Below are positions 18,454 through 27,204 of a stretch of DNA of 64,000 bases, in pieces. Both the position numbers and the translations under genes were made by a program. Within the stretch, counting starts at the first letter, position 1, and every line of letters starts with the position of its first letter. The DNA comes from an uncultured Roseateles sp. (GTDB lineage Bacteria; Pseudomonadota; Gammaproteobacteria; Burkholderiales; Burkholderiaceae_C): contig NZ_OY729424.1 of the NCBI RefSeq assembly GCF_963422335.1, positions 62,001 through 126,000 on the forward strand, in the 5' to 3' direction. The notes beneath the pieces are model-generated. The model was not told the origin of the DNA, did no database searches, and was given only the letters and a program-made list of their open reading frames with translations.

Positions 18454-18978
18454 TGCTGCTCCGGTGAATACTCTGTAAGAGTTGATTGATTGACCCAACG
18501 TCAGCACATCGACGGGCTCAGGTTTTGTAAACCTAAGTGAAGATGTCTGTCGAAATCCGTACGAATACAGATTGTCACAGTCGGTCCGGAGCTCGATTTA
18601 AGGGTATTCCTTGATGCGCCTTTTAGGGTATTCCTTGACAGCACATCAATGAATTTGTTGTAGCCCGCACAGCCGTCATCCGAGTCCTTGGGAAGCGCGG
18701 CCTACGCCCTGCAAATACGCGGGAATGTCGTTCCGGCGAGGCAAAAAGTCCGTGCCGGCGCGCAGACTTTTCAGCCGCTTTTCTACGGGAAAACCTGGAC
18801 CTTTCTCGTTGCACTGCTGCAACAGGAAACGCGCCCTTTTTTCGTGGCTGCCCCCCCCTCCTAAAATTTCCACACAACTACACAAGATCAAGTTGTTGTC
18901 ACGCTGTGCTTGCGCCCGCCTATCCGGCGGGAACGGCCTGACAGAGGGATCGCAACCACACCCCTATCTGGAGATACC
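18454..18978. promoter_or_regulatory. 525-bp intergenic region between two divergent TonB receptor genes
   Basis: This stretch must hold both receptor promoters. Visible signals are a 14-bp direct repeat AGGGTATTCCTTGA at 18601-18614 and 18625-18638 (24-bp period); a TTGACA at 18635-18640 without a convincing -10 box; a 28-bp imperfect inverted repeat at 18802-18829 whose core is GTTGCA-CTGC-TGCAAC with 10 of 12 arm bases matched; and a run of eight C near 18850. The part near 18640-18790 is otherwise unremarkable. Open frames here show no protein-like features. Confidence 0.55.
18601..18638. repeat. two tandem 14-bp direct repeats
   Basis: AGGGTATTCCTTGA occurs twice with starts 24 bp apart (18601 and 18625), both preceded by T-rich bases. 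Two sites about two helix turns apart suit a regulator binding on one face of the DNA. They lie about 150-185 bp upstream of the leftward receptor gene. Confidence 0.7.
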
Positions 18979-21843
18979 ATGTTCAAGAGAAACAAGCTCA
19001 GCAGCGCCGCGGCATTGCTGTTCAGCGGCATGCTGCCGGCACTACTGCCAGCAATGGCGCAGAGCACGGAGAAGGTCGAAAAGATCGAATCCGTGGTTGT
19101 GACCGGTTCGCGCATCATTCGTCCGAACCTGACCAGCAATTCCCCCACGGTGGCCGTGACCACCGAGACGATGGGTAATCTGGGCATCGAGAACTTCGCC
19201 GATATGGCGACCCAGATGCCTCAGTTCGCCCCGGCCTTTGGCGCCTCGCGTACCCAGTCCACGTTCTCCGGTGTCGAGTCCTCGGGCCTGAACAACACCA
19301 ATCTGCGCAATCTGGGCACCTTTCGCTCGCTGGTGCTGGTCAATGGTCGTCGCGTGCCTGGCGGCACCTCCACCGACATGTCGGTGGACTTCAACACCAT
19401 GCCTACCGCCAACATTGACCGCATCGAGGTCATCACCGGCGGCGCTTCGGCCATTTACGGCGCTGACGCCGTGGCCGGCGTGGTGAACATCATCACCAAG
19501 AAGAACTTCGAAGGCGTGCAGCTCGACGTGAGCTACGGCGCAGCCTCCAAGGGCGACAACAAGAACCCCAGCGCGTCGATCATGATGGGTGGCAAGTTCG
19601 GCGATGCCGGCCGCGCGCTGGTGACGCTGCAACTCGACAAGCAGGGTCAGGTCAGCTGCGCCGATCGCGAGATCTGCAATGACGACGTTGACTACCGCGA
19701 CCCCAAGAACCTGATCAAGGGTCCGGGCGCCCGCTCGGGCGTTCCGATCGGCGGCCGCTTCTTCCCTGGCGACGGCAACAGCTATTCGATGCGCAACGGC
19801 AGCATCGTCGACGCCAGTGGCAAGCTGATGCCCTTCTCGCGCGAAGTCGACGGCTACAACCGCAACGCTCAGCGCGACCTGGCCATCCCGACCAAGCGCG
19901 TCATGATGGCGACTGACATCGAATACAAGCTGAACGACAAGGTCAGCGTGTTCAGCGAAATCAACTATTCGCAAGCCACCATCGACTCCAAGTTCGAGGG
20001 CCAACCCTTCCAGGGCGATGGCACCGACTCCTACGGCGACCTGGCCATCTCCATCCCCCGCAACAACCCCTTCCTGCCCGCCGCCCTGCGCGCAGCGATG
20101 CCGGCCGACTCGGACGAAGTGCAGTGGTGGCAGCGTTTCGGTGAAGCCAATATTCCTGGCGGCAACCGTGGCGCCAAGAGCGAGCGCAGCACCTTCCGTG
20201 CTGTCACCGGCCTGAAGGGTGAACTCGACAGCCTGGGCGGCTTTGGCAAGGACTGGCGCTGGGAACTGAGCCATGTCTACGGCCGTACCCGCGTCAACTT
20301 GGGCACTGAAGGCTCGCTGGGCCGCGCCGAGATGTACAACGGCCTGCGCGTCGTGGAGACGGCTCCGGGCTCCGGCGTCTATCAGTGTGCGGACTCTACC
20401 GCCCGCGCGCTGGGTTGCGTGCCGATCAATCCGTTCAAGCCCCTGACCAAGGCCATGTCGGACTACATCAGCAAGAGCACCAACTCCACCGGCGAAGGCG
20501 TGCTGAACGACTCGGTGGCCTCGCTGTCCGGCGCGCTGTTCGAATTGCCTGCTGGCGCGCTGCGCGCTGCGGTCGGCGCCGAGCGCCGCTCGTTCTCGGG
20601 CTACCTCGACCACGACTCGCTGATCAACTCCGGCCTGGTGACCGGCAACCAGGTCAATGACACCGCCAAGTCGAAGACGACAACCAATGAGTTGTTCGCC
20701 GAAATCCTGGTGCCCGTGCTGGCCGACAAGCCCTTCATCAACTCGCTGAACCTGGAGAGCGCGTTCCGCAACTCCAAGAGCTCGGGCAAGAGCTACGACA
20801 CCTGGAAGTTCGGCGGCGACTGGGAGCCCACCAACGGTCTGCGCTTCCGCGCCATGAAGGCTCGCGCCGTGCGCACGCCAGTGCCTAGCGAATTGGGCGG
20901 CGGCGGCCAGACCTTCGGTCAGATCGGCGACCCCTGCACGGTCGACAACATCGGCCCGGCCGGTGGCATTCGCGCCAAGAACTGCCTGGCCGATGGCGTG
21001 CCGGTTGGCTACAAGCCTGACCTGTCGGTCGAGCAAAGCGTCTCCGGTCAGACCGGCGGCAACGCCAATCTGAAGCCGGAGCGCTCGACCTCGCTGACTT
21101 ACGGCCTGGTGTTCCAGCCTTCGATGCTGAAGGGCTTCTCGATCGCGATCGACCGCTTCGAAATCGACCTGACCGACGCGATCGCTTCGGTTGACCGTCA
21201 GACCGCCGTGGATCTTTGCTACGACACCGCGGTTCGTGCGCTTTGCAATCAGGTCACACGCGGCTCGCATCCGCTGGTTGCCGGCAACTACGCCTTGCGC
21301 GCAGTTGATGAAAACCTGCAAAACATTGCCACGCAAGTCGTCAAGGGCGTTGACCTGGACGTCCGTTATGCCTTCAAGACGGGCCGCTTTGGCGACTTCG
21401 ACTTGAACGGCACGATGACGATTTATGACAAGGCCACCTTCTTGCAATCGGCCGGGCAACCCATCCAGAACCTGCTGGGTTATGCGGGCGGCAGCACCAT
21501 CACCCAAGGCTATATCCGGGTGACGGCCAACGGCAATATCGGTTGGAAGCAGGGCGCCTTCAAGGCCAACTGGAATGTGCGCTACATCGGCTCCGCCGAA
21601 ATGGGCAGCGACACGGCCGGCAAGGGCTTCCCCAAGCTGCCGGCCCACATGTACCACAACGTGCGCGGCAGCTATCAGCTGAACAAGAGCACCGAGCTGT
21701 ACGCCGGCGTGACCAACCTGTTCAACAAGCAGCCTCCGCTGTTTGCCGCGAACTCGTCGGGCACCCAGGCTCTGGACACGATCCCGGGCTACTACGATGT
21801 GTTCGGCCGCTCGTACTTCATGGGCGCCAGCATGAAGTTCTGA
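18979..21843 (+). CDS. TonB-dependent receptor (2)
   Basis: 954 aa from ATG 18979 (GGAG upstream). The signal peptide is MFKRNKLSSAA through PAMAQ (about 28 residues). The TonB-box-like VVVTGSRIIRPN is followed by a plug with LRNLGTFRSLVLVNGRRV and GASAIYGADAVAGVVNIITKKN. The barrel extends to the C-terminal MKF, so the last residue is the Phe expected for BAM-dependent assembly. It is the same family as the divergent receptor but clearly a separate paralogue, with a longer barrel and different loops. The substrate is unknown. A strong terminator lies 20 bp after the stop. Confidence 0.94.
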   Translation: MFKRNKLSSAAALLFSGMLPALLPAMAQSTEKVEKIESVVVTGSRIIRPNLTSNSPTVAVTTETMGNLGIENFADMATQMPQFAPAFGASRTQSTFSGVESSGLNNTNLRNLGTFRSLVLVNGRRVPGGTSTDMSVDFNTMPTANIDRIEVITGGASAIYGADAVAGVVNIITKKNFEGVQLDVSYGAASKGDNKNPSASIMMGGKFGDAGRALVTLQLDKQGQVSCADREICNDDVDYRDPKNLIKGPGARSGVPIGGRFFPGDGNSYSMRNGSIVDASGKLMPFSREVDGYNRNAQRDLAIPTKRVMMATDIEYKLNDKVSVFSEINYSQATIDSKFEGQPFQGDGTDSYGDLAISIPRNNPFLPAALRAAMPADSDEVQWWQRFGEANIPGGNRGAKSERSTFRAVTGLKGELDSLGGFGKDWRWELSHVYGRTRVNLGTEGSLGRAEMYNGLRVVETAPGSGVYQCADSTARALGCVPINPFKPLTKAMSDYISKSTNSTGEGVLNDSVASLSGALFELPAGALRAAVGAERRSFSGYLDHDSLINSGLVTGNQVNDTAKSKTTTNELFAEILVPVLADKPFINSLNLESAFRNSKSSGKSYDTWKFGGDWEPTNGLRFRAMKARAVRTPVPSELGGGGQTFGQIGDPCTVDNIGPAGGIRAKNCLADGVPVGYKPDLSVEQSVSGQTGGNANLKPERSTSLTYGLVFQPSMLKGFSIAIDRFEIDLTDAIASVDRQTAVDLCYDTAVRALCNQVTRGSHPLVAGNYALRAVDENLQNIATQVVKGVDLDVRYAFKTGRFGDFDLNGTMTIYDKATFLQSAGQPIQNLLGYAGGSTITQGYIRVTANGNIGWKQGAFKANWNVRYIGSAEMGSDTAGKGFPKLPAHMYHNVRGSYQLNKSTELYAGVTNLFNKQPPLFAANSSGTQALDTIPGYYDVFGRSYFMGASMKF

Positions 21844-21863
21844 TCTCGCATCAGGCCAATGGA

Positions 21864-21892
21864 AACGGCGCCCTCGGGCGCCGTTTTTTTTT
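21864..21892 (+). terminator. Rho-independent terminator after TonB receptor 2
   Basis: AACGGCGCCC (21864-21873) pairs with GGGCGCCGTT (21876-21885) around a very short loop and is followed by nine T residues up to 21892. Confidence 0.9.
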
Positions 21893-21936
21893 GTGCCCGC
21901 CTGGCGCGGGCTGACCGGTTGACGGGCTGAGGGATC

Positions 21937-24135
21937 TCAGGCCGCTGCGGCCTTGACCTTCAGCCGCCAGGCATGCAGCAGGGGCTCGGTGTAGCCGCTG
22001 GGCTGCTCCTTGCCCTTGAAGACCAGATCCAGCGCGGCCTGGTAGGCGGCCGAGGTGGTGAAGTGGCCGGCCATCGGATGGTAGGCAGCGTCGCCGGCGT
22101 TCTGGCCATCAACGACCGCGGCCATGCGCTCGAAGGTGGCACGCACCTGATCCGCCGTGACCACGCCATGGTGCAGCCAGTTGGCGATGTGCTGGCTGGA
22201 GATGCGCAGCGTGGCGCGGTCTTCCATCAGGCCGATATTGTGGATGTCGGGCACCTTGGAACAGCCCACGCCCTGATCGATCCAGCGCACCACATAACCG
22301 AGTATGCCCTGCACATTGTTGTCCAGCTCCTGCTGGCGCTCGGCCTCGCTCCAGCGGGCCTCGGCCACCACGGGCACGGTCAGCAGGCGCTCCAGCAACT
22401 CGTCGCGCAGGGCATTGGCGTCCTGCTGCTCCAGTTCGCGCTGCACCGCGGCCACATTGACCTGGTGGTAGTGCAGCGCGTGCAGGGTGGCGGCCGTCGG
22501 CGAGGGCACCCAGGCGGTGTTGGCGCCGGCCCGTGGATGGGCGATCTTCTGCTCCAGCATCGCGGCCATCAGGTCGGGCATGGCCCACATGCCCTTGCCG
22601 ATCTGGGCGCGGCCGCGCAGGCCGCAGGACAGGCCGACCAGCACATTGCTGCGTTCGTAGGCCTGGATCCAGGCGCTGGTCTTCATATCGCCCTTGCGCA
22701 GCATGGGCCCGGCCAGCATGGCGGTGTGCATCTCGTCGCCGGTGCGGTCCAGGAAGCCGGTGTTGATGAAGGCCACGCGGCTGCTGGCCGCGGCGATGCA
22801 GGCCTTGAGGTTGACGCTGGTGCGGCGCTCCTCGTCCATGATGCCCAGCTTCACGGTGCTGTCGGCCAGGCCCAGCACTTGCTCGACGCGGCCGAACAGC
22901 TCGGCCGCAAAAGCCACCTCGGCCGGGCCGTGCATCTTGGGCTTGACGATGTAGACCGACCCTTGCCGCGAATTGCGCAGCCCGTCGCGGCCATGTCGCT
23001 GCAGATCGTGCAGTGCGATGGTGACGGTGATCACCGCGTCCATGATGCCCTCGGGGATCTCCTTGCCGTCGGCGTAGAGGATGGCCGGATTCGTCATCAG
23101 GTGGCCGACATTGCGCACAAACATCAGCGAGCGGCCATGCAGGGCCAGCTCGCCACCCTGGGCGGCGGTGTAGCGCCGGTCCGGGTTGAGGCTGCGGGTG
23201 CTGGTCTTGCCGCCCTTGTTGATCTCCTCGGTCAAGGTGCCCAGCTGTATGCCCAGCCAGTTGCGATAGGCCAGCAGCTTGTCTTCGGCATCGACGGCGG
23301 CAACCGAGTCTTCCAGGTCGAGGATGGTGGACAGGGCCGCCTCCAGCACCAGGTCGCTGACGCCGGCGGCATCGCTGCGGCCGATGGCGGTGCTGCGGTC
23401 GATCTGCAGGTCCAGATGCAGGCCGTTGTGGCGCAGCAGCACCGAGCTGGGTTGGGCGGCCTCGCCCCGATAGCCGAGGAACTGGCTGGTGTCGACCAAG
23501 CCGGTCTGCCCGCCGCTCAGCAGGCTCACGACCAGGCGACCGCCCTCGACCCGGTAGCCACTCGCATCCCTGTGCGAGGCGTCCTCCAGCGGGGCGGCCT
23601 GGTCCAGCACGGCACGGGCGAAGGCGATGACCTTGGCGCCACGCACCGGGTTGTAGGCCGATCCCTTCTCGGCGCCGTCGGTCTCGGCAATGGCGTCGGT
23701 GCCGTAGAGCGCGTCATACAGCGAGCCCCAGCGCGAATTGGCCGCGTTCAGGGCATAGCGAGCGTTCAGTATCGGCACCACCAGCTGCGGGCCGGCTTGG
23801 CTCGCCAGCTCGGCGTCGACGTTGGCCGTGCTGATCTGCACCTGCTGCGGCTGCGCCACCAGATAGCCGATGCGCTCCAGAAACGCGCGGTATGCGGGCA
23901 TGTCGGCAATCGGCCCCGGGTGGGCCAGATGCCAGGCATCGAGCTCGGCCTGCAGCCGGTCGCGCTCGGCCAGCAGGGCCGCATTCTTGGGCGCCAGCTC
24001 ATGCACGATGGCGTCGAATCCCTCCCAGAAGGCGACCGGGTCCACGCCGGTGCCGGGCAGCACCTCGTCCTCGATGAAGCGGTACAGCGGCGTGGCGATC
24101 TGGAGGCGGTGGCGGGTGGTGCGGGCAGTCGTCAT
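21937..24135 (-). CDS. glcB: malate synthase G
   Basis: 732 aa from ATG 24135 (a start five codons upstream is possible), matching the roughly 725-aa G isoform rather than the 530-aa A isoform. It condenses glyoxylate with acetyl-CoA to malate in growth on C2 compounds. Diagnostic stretches are TTRHRLQIATPLYRFIEDEVLPGTG at the N-terminus (cut short here), ILDLEDSVAAVDAEDK with the Mg ligand region, MHGPAEVAFAAELFGRVE, and GFLDRTGDEMHTAM. A LysR-type regulator is encoded divergently 186 bp away and is the obvious candidate to control it. Confidence 0.96.
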   Translation of the reverse strand: MTTARTTRHRLQIATPLYRFIEDEVLPGTGVDPVAFWEGFDAIVHELAPKNAALLAERDRLQAELDAWHLAHPGPIADMPAYRAFLERIGYLVAQPQQVQISTANVDAELASQAGPQLVVPILNARYALNAANSRWGSLYDALYGTDAIAETDGAEKGSAYNPVRGAKVIAFARAVLDQAAPLEDASHRDASGYRVEGGRLVVSLLSGGQTGLVDTSQFLGYRGEAAQPSSVLLRHNGLHLDLQIDRSTAIGRSDAAGVSDLVLEAALSTILDLEDSVAAVDAEDKLLAYRNWLGIQLGTLTEEINKGGKTSTRSLNPDRRYTAAQGGELALHGRSLMFVRNVGHLMTNPAILYADGKEIPEGIMDAVITVTIALHDLQRHGRDGLRNSRQGSVYIVKPKMHGPAEVAFAAELFGRVEQVLGLADSTVKLGIMDEERRTSVNLKACIAAASSRVAFINTGFLDRTGDEMHTAMLAGPMLRKGDMKTSAWIQAYERSNVLVGLSCGLRGRAQIGKGMWAMPDLMAAMLEQKIAHPRAGANTAWVPSPTAATLHALHYHQVNVAAVQRELEQQDANALRDELLERLLTVPVVAEARWSEAERQQELDNNVQGILGYVVRWIDQGVGCSKVPDIHNIGLMEDRATLRISSQHIANWLHHGVVTADQVRATFERMAAVVDGQNAGDAAYHPMAGHFTTSAAYQAALDLVFKGKEQPSGYTEPLLHAWRLKVKAAAA

Positions 24136-24321
24136 GGAGATCAACCTCAATCAAGAAGATAAGAAGCGGGCGGCGGCGTGAATCTGCCAGCCTTGCTCGC
24201 AATTTAAGCCTGTTTGGGCGCCGGATTCAGACGCCGCCCGGCAGGTGATACATGACTTTTTTGATTGCAGTCCGGTCAGAATTTGACTATTTACCCGAAT
24301 CACAGCGCACAATTCCGGCCC

Positions 24322-25224
24322 ATGGATCGCCTCAAACAGATGGAGTCATTCACCCTCGTGGCCACCAAGGGCAGCCTGACGGCCGCCGCCCAGGCCGAGG
24401 GGGTGGCACCGGCGGTGATAGGCCGGCGCATCGACGGGCTGGAGGAGCGGCTGGGCGTCAAGCTGCTGGTGCGCACCACCCGCAAGATCAGCCTGACGCA
24501 CGAAGGCAGCGCCTTTCTGGAGGACTGCCAGCGCCTGCTCGGTGATCTGGCCAATGCCGAGGCCAGCGTCAGTGCCGGCGGGCTGAAGGCCAGCGGCTAT
24601 GTGCGCATCACCGCCCCGGCCGGCTTCGGCCGCCGCCATGTGGCGCCGCTGATCCCGAAATTCCTGGCCCAGCACCCGGACGTGCATCTGTCGCTGAACC
24701 TCAGCGACCGGGTGATAGACATCGTCAACGAGGGCTTTGATTGCGCGGTGCGCGTCGGCGACCTGCCCGACTCCAGCCTGGTGAGCCTGCGCCTGGCCGA
24801 CAACCGCCGCCTGTGCGTGGCCGCCCCCAGCTATCTGAAGCGGGCCGGCGTGCCGGCCCATCCGTCGGAGCTGACCCGCCACGAATGCCTGACCCTGAGC
24901 TCGGACGCCAGCCAGACCCGCGGCTGGGCCTTCATCGTCGACGGCCAGCTGACCCATCTGCGCCCGAGCGGCCGGCTGGACTGCAGTGATGGCCAGGTGC
25001 TGCACGACTGGTGCGTGGCCGGCCTGGGTCTGGCCTGGCGCAGCACCTGGGAGGTCGAGGCCGATATCGCGGCCGGCCGCCTGCAGCCGGTGCTGGACGC
25101 CTTCGCCGCGCCGCCGAACGGCATTTACGCGGTGTTTCCGCAGCGCAAGCACCTGGCTTTGCGCGTGCGGCTGTGGATTGATTTCCTCAAGGCCAGCTAT
25201 GGGGATGAGGGGTACTGGCGCTAG
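24322..25224 (+). CDS. LysR-family transcriptional regulator next to glcB
   Basis: 300 aa from ATG 24322; the frame is open 19 codons upstream but LysR proteins begin at MDRLKQMESF. The winged helix is at residues 1-60 (FTLVATKGSLTAAAQAEGVAPAVIGRRIDGLEERLGVKLL), and the effector domain covers about 90-295. It belongs to the AaeR/DsdC-like subgroup that keeps DCAVRVGDLPDSSLV. Divergent placement against malate synthase G suggests control of glcB in response to a C2 metabolite, which is inference. The leader is very short and lacks a clear Shine-Dalgarno. Confidence 0.88.
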   Translation: MDRLKQMESFTLVATKGSLTAAAQAEGVAPAVIGRRIDGLEERLGVKLLVRTTRKISLTHEGSAFLEDCQRLLGDLANAEASVSAGGLKASGYVRITAPAGFGRRHVAPLIPKFLAQHPDVHLSLNLSDRVIDIVNEGFDCAVRVGDLPDSSLVSLRLADNRRLCVAAPSYLKRAGVPAHPSELTRHECLTLSSDASQTRGWAFIVDGQLTHLRPSGRLDCSDGQVLHDWCVAGLGLAWRSTWEVEADIAAGRLQPVLDAFAAPPNGIYAVFPQRKHLALRVRLWIDFLKASYGDEGYWR

Positions 25225-25243
25225 CCAGCTGCCCCTCAGACCA

Positions 25244-25534
25244 TCACTTGGCGGCGTCCGCCGCGCATTTTTTGACGAAGCTCGTCTTTGCTGCACCAGC
25301 CAGCTTCTTTTCGGCAGCCTGAGCTTCGCAAGCGCTCTGCGCGCCGTCCGCCTTGGTGTCGGCGCTGCACTTCTTGACGAAGCTGTTCTTGGCCGCACCG
25401 GCGAGTTTCTTCTCGGCAGCCTGAGCCTCGCAGGCCGCCGACGCGGTGGCGGCACCCGCTTCGCTCTGGCATTTCTTCATGAAGCTGGTCTTGGCGGCGC
25501 CGGCCAGCTTCTTCTCGGTGGCCTTGGCATCGCA
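25244..25534 (-). repeat. 102-bp tandem repeat, three units, inside the PsiF-like gene
   Basis: Units begin at about 25534, 25432 and 25330 (minus strand). The DNA is also similar between units, as in three occurrences of GCCAGCTTCTT / GCGAGTTTCTTC variants on the plus strand. This points to fairly recent internal duplication and to a site prone to copy-number change. Confidence 0.75.
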
Positions 25535-25609
25535 GCTGGCATCGACGGCATGGGCCGCCGAGGACAGCCCGGCCAGGGCCACAACGCAAGCGATCAACAG
25601 ATGTTTCAT
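25244..25609 (-). CDS. PsiF-like secreted protein with three tandem repeats
   Basis: 121 aa from ATG 25609 (GGAG upstream). Signal peptide 1 to about 21 (ALAGLSSAAHA). The mature part is three near-identical 34-residue units starting at Cys26, Cys60 and Cys94, each reading roughly CEAQAAEKKLAGAAK-SFVKKC with its second Cys 21 residues later (Cys47, 81, 115). This is the PsiF repeat (CxxQA....GxARKxFMxxC), named from a phosphate-starvation-inducible E. coli protein of unknown function that has two units. Six Cys suggest three intra-repeat disulfides in the periplasm. The kinase gene lies 67 bp upstream on the same strand. Confidence 0.82.
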   Translation of the reverse strand: MKHLLIACVVALAGLSSAAHAVDASCDAKATEKKLAGAAKTSFMKKCQSEAGAATASAACEAQAAEKKLAGAAKNSFVKKCSADTKADGAQSACEAQAAEKKLAGAAKTSFVKKCAADAAK

Positions 25610-25676
25610 GGAGACTCCGTCCTGAGGGTGGGCATGATTGCCGTTGGTGATTGAAGCACAGCGGCCAACACCCGCG

Positions 25677-27071
25677 CTAGAGGATTCTCCGGGGATGCGC
25701 CAAAGCCTCATGCGCCGCATGCAGCCTGCGCACCAGCACGCGGATGAAGGCGCTGTCGAAGCGGTGCTGGCACTGCTCGCTCAACTGGCCCAGCGACTCG
25801 GGCGTGAACGAGATCGTCGTGCATTGCGTGGCCACGATCACATCGGTGCTGTGGCGGCGCAGATCGGGGTTGGGCGCCAGATAGGCCATCTCGCCGACCG
25901 AGGTGCCGGCGCCCAGCTGGGCCACGCGCTGGCCGTCGCGGAACACCTCCAGATCACCATGGGCGATGATGTGGAAGGTATTGCCCTCCTGGCCCTTCTT
26001 GTACAGCGAGTGGCCTTGATGAAACCGCCGCCAGCGCGCCCGGTGCACCACCTCCCACAGCTGCACATCGTCGAAACCGACGAAGAAATCCAGGCTGCGC
26101 AGCAGGTTGAAACGCTCCGAGTCCATCACCTCCTGGAACTGCGCCAGCGGCACCAGCTGCTTGGCCACCAGGTCGGACAGCGCCCGGCCAAAGCCCTCCC
26201 AGTCGTCGTAGCGGTCCTTGGGCTGCTTGGCCAGCGCCTTCAGAATCACCGCGTCCAGCTCCGGCGTCACGCCGCTGCGCTGGCCCTGCAGCGAGGCCGG
26301 CGCCTGGTTGTAGATCTGATGCATCAGGCTGGCCTGGGCCGGCGCGTCAAACGGCGGCCGGCCGGCCACCAGGTGGTAGAGCACGGCGCCCAGCGAATAG
26401 ATGTCGGAGCGGCAGTCGAGATCGCCGCCATCGAGCTGCTCGGGCGACATATAGGCCAGCGAGCCGACGCGATGGATCTGGGTGCGATCCGAATTCAGGT
26501 TCAGCGCGCTGCCAAAATCGCTGACCTTGACATCGGTGACCTGGCCCTGGGCATCCAGCACGGCCAGCAGATTGGCCGGCTTCACATCGCGGTGTATCAC
26601 GCCCTGGCGGAACACATAAGACAGCGCCATCGCGCACTTGAAGCCCACTTCCACCATCACATCCAGCGGCAGCAGGTTGTCGGAGCGGCAGAAGCGCCGC
26701 AAGGTCACCCCGGGCACGTACTCCATCACCAGATAGGGCTCGTGCGGATCGGGAAAGGCGTCAAGAATCTGCACCACATTCGGGTGCTGCAGCCGCCCGG
26801 CCAGCGCCGCCTCGTTGGCAAAGAAGCGGCTGGGGAAGTGGCCCGAGGGCCCGGTCTCGCCGCCGCCGGGGCGCACGCGCTTGATCGCCACCTCGGTTTC
26901 GCGGAACTCGTCGCGGGCCAGGAACACCTCGCTGGTCGCGCCCTCACCCAGGCGCTTGAGGATGCGGTACTTGCCCACATAGGCGGGCAGCGGCGGCTCA
27001 CCGCCATCGCCACCGTCCAGCGGCAGGTCAAAATGATCGGGGTCGGAGTGGGTCAGGTCTGATTTGGACAT
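25677..27071 (-). CDS. serine/threonine protein kinase with C-terminal cyclic-nucleotide-binding domain
   Basis: 464 aa. The Hanks-type kinase domain lies at about 34-300 with a glycine loop LGEGATSEVFLA, Lys64 in VAIKRV, catalytic HRDVKPANLL (160-169), DFG at 185-187 and SPEQL at 209-213; all key residues are present, so it should be active. Residues about 325-445 form a cNMP-binding/Crp-like domain (FFVGFDDVQLWEVVH, GNTFHIIAHGDLEVFRDG, SVGEMAYLAP); its phosphate cassette is imperfect, with RRHS in place of PRxA. No membrane segment is seen, so it is soluble. The fusion suggests a kinase switched by cyclic nucleotide or by an internal pseudo-site. Targets are unknown. Confidence 0.9.
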   Translation of the reverse strand: MSKSDLTHSDPDHFDLPLDGGDGGEPPLPAYVGKYRILKRLGEGATSEVFLARDEFRETEVAIKRVRPGGGETGPSGHFPSRFFANEAALAGRLQHPNVVQILDAFPDPHEPYLVMEYVPGVTLRRFCRSDNLLPLDVMVEVGFKCAMALSYVFRQGVIHRDVKPANLLAVLDAQGQVTDVKVSDFGSALNLNSDRTQIHRVGSLAYMSPEQLDGGDLDCRSDIYSLGAVLYHLVAGRPPFDAPAQASLMHQIYNQAPASLQGQRSGVTPELDAVILKALAKQPKDRYDDWEGFGRALSDLVAKQLVPLAQFQEVMDSERFNLLRSLDFFVGFDDVQLWEVVHRARWRRFHQGHSLYKKGQEGNTFHIIAHGDLEVFRDGQRVAQLGAGTSVGEMAYLAPNPDLRRHSTDVIVATQCTTISFTPESLGQLSEQCQHRFDSAFIRVLVRRLHAAHEALAHPRRIL

Positions 27072-27204
27072 CGGAACTGTCTATCTTCCCACCTCGAGAG
27101 CGACTGCCCGGCAGCGAAGATGTGCAAAAGTGCTGCCAGTCTCGGCTTTTGCTACCGTCAAAGCAAGCCAAGGGGCGTTCAAGCCGCAAACGTAGAATCG
27201 ACCC

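Noticed and set aside
15679..18489. A 936-codon open frame on the plus strand, opposite TonB receptor 1.
   Set aside because: It is the antisense shadow of the receptor in high-GC DNA: His/Gly/Val/Arg-rich, no domain and no ribosome site, while the minus strand has a signal peptide, plug and barrel.
18635..18640. TTGACA as a -35 box in the divergent control region.
   Set aside because: No -10 hexamer resembling TATAAT lies 16-18 bp downstream, and it overlaps the end of a direct repeat.
18725..19102. A 125-codon frame between the two receptors with a basic start.
   Set aside because: It runs into the coding region of receptor 2 in another frame and has no ribosome site; the region is better explained as control DNA.
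19042..21657. An 871-codon open frame on the minus strand, opposite TonB receptor 2.
   Set aside because: Same reason: low-complexity shadow composition and no start signals, against a clear receptor on the plus strand.
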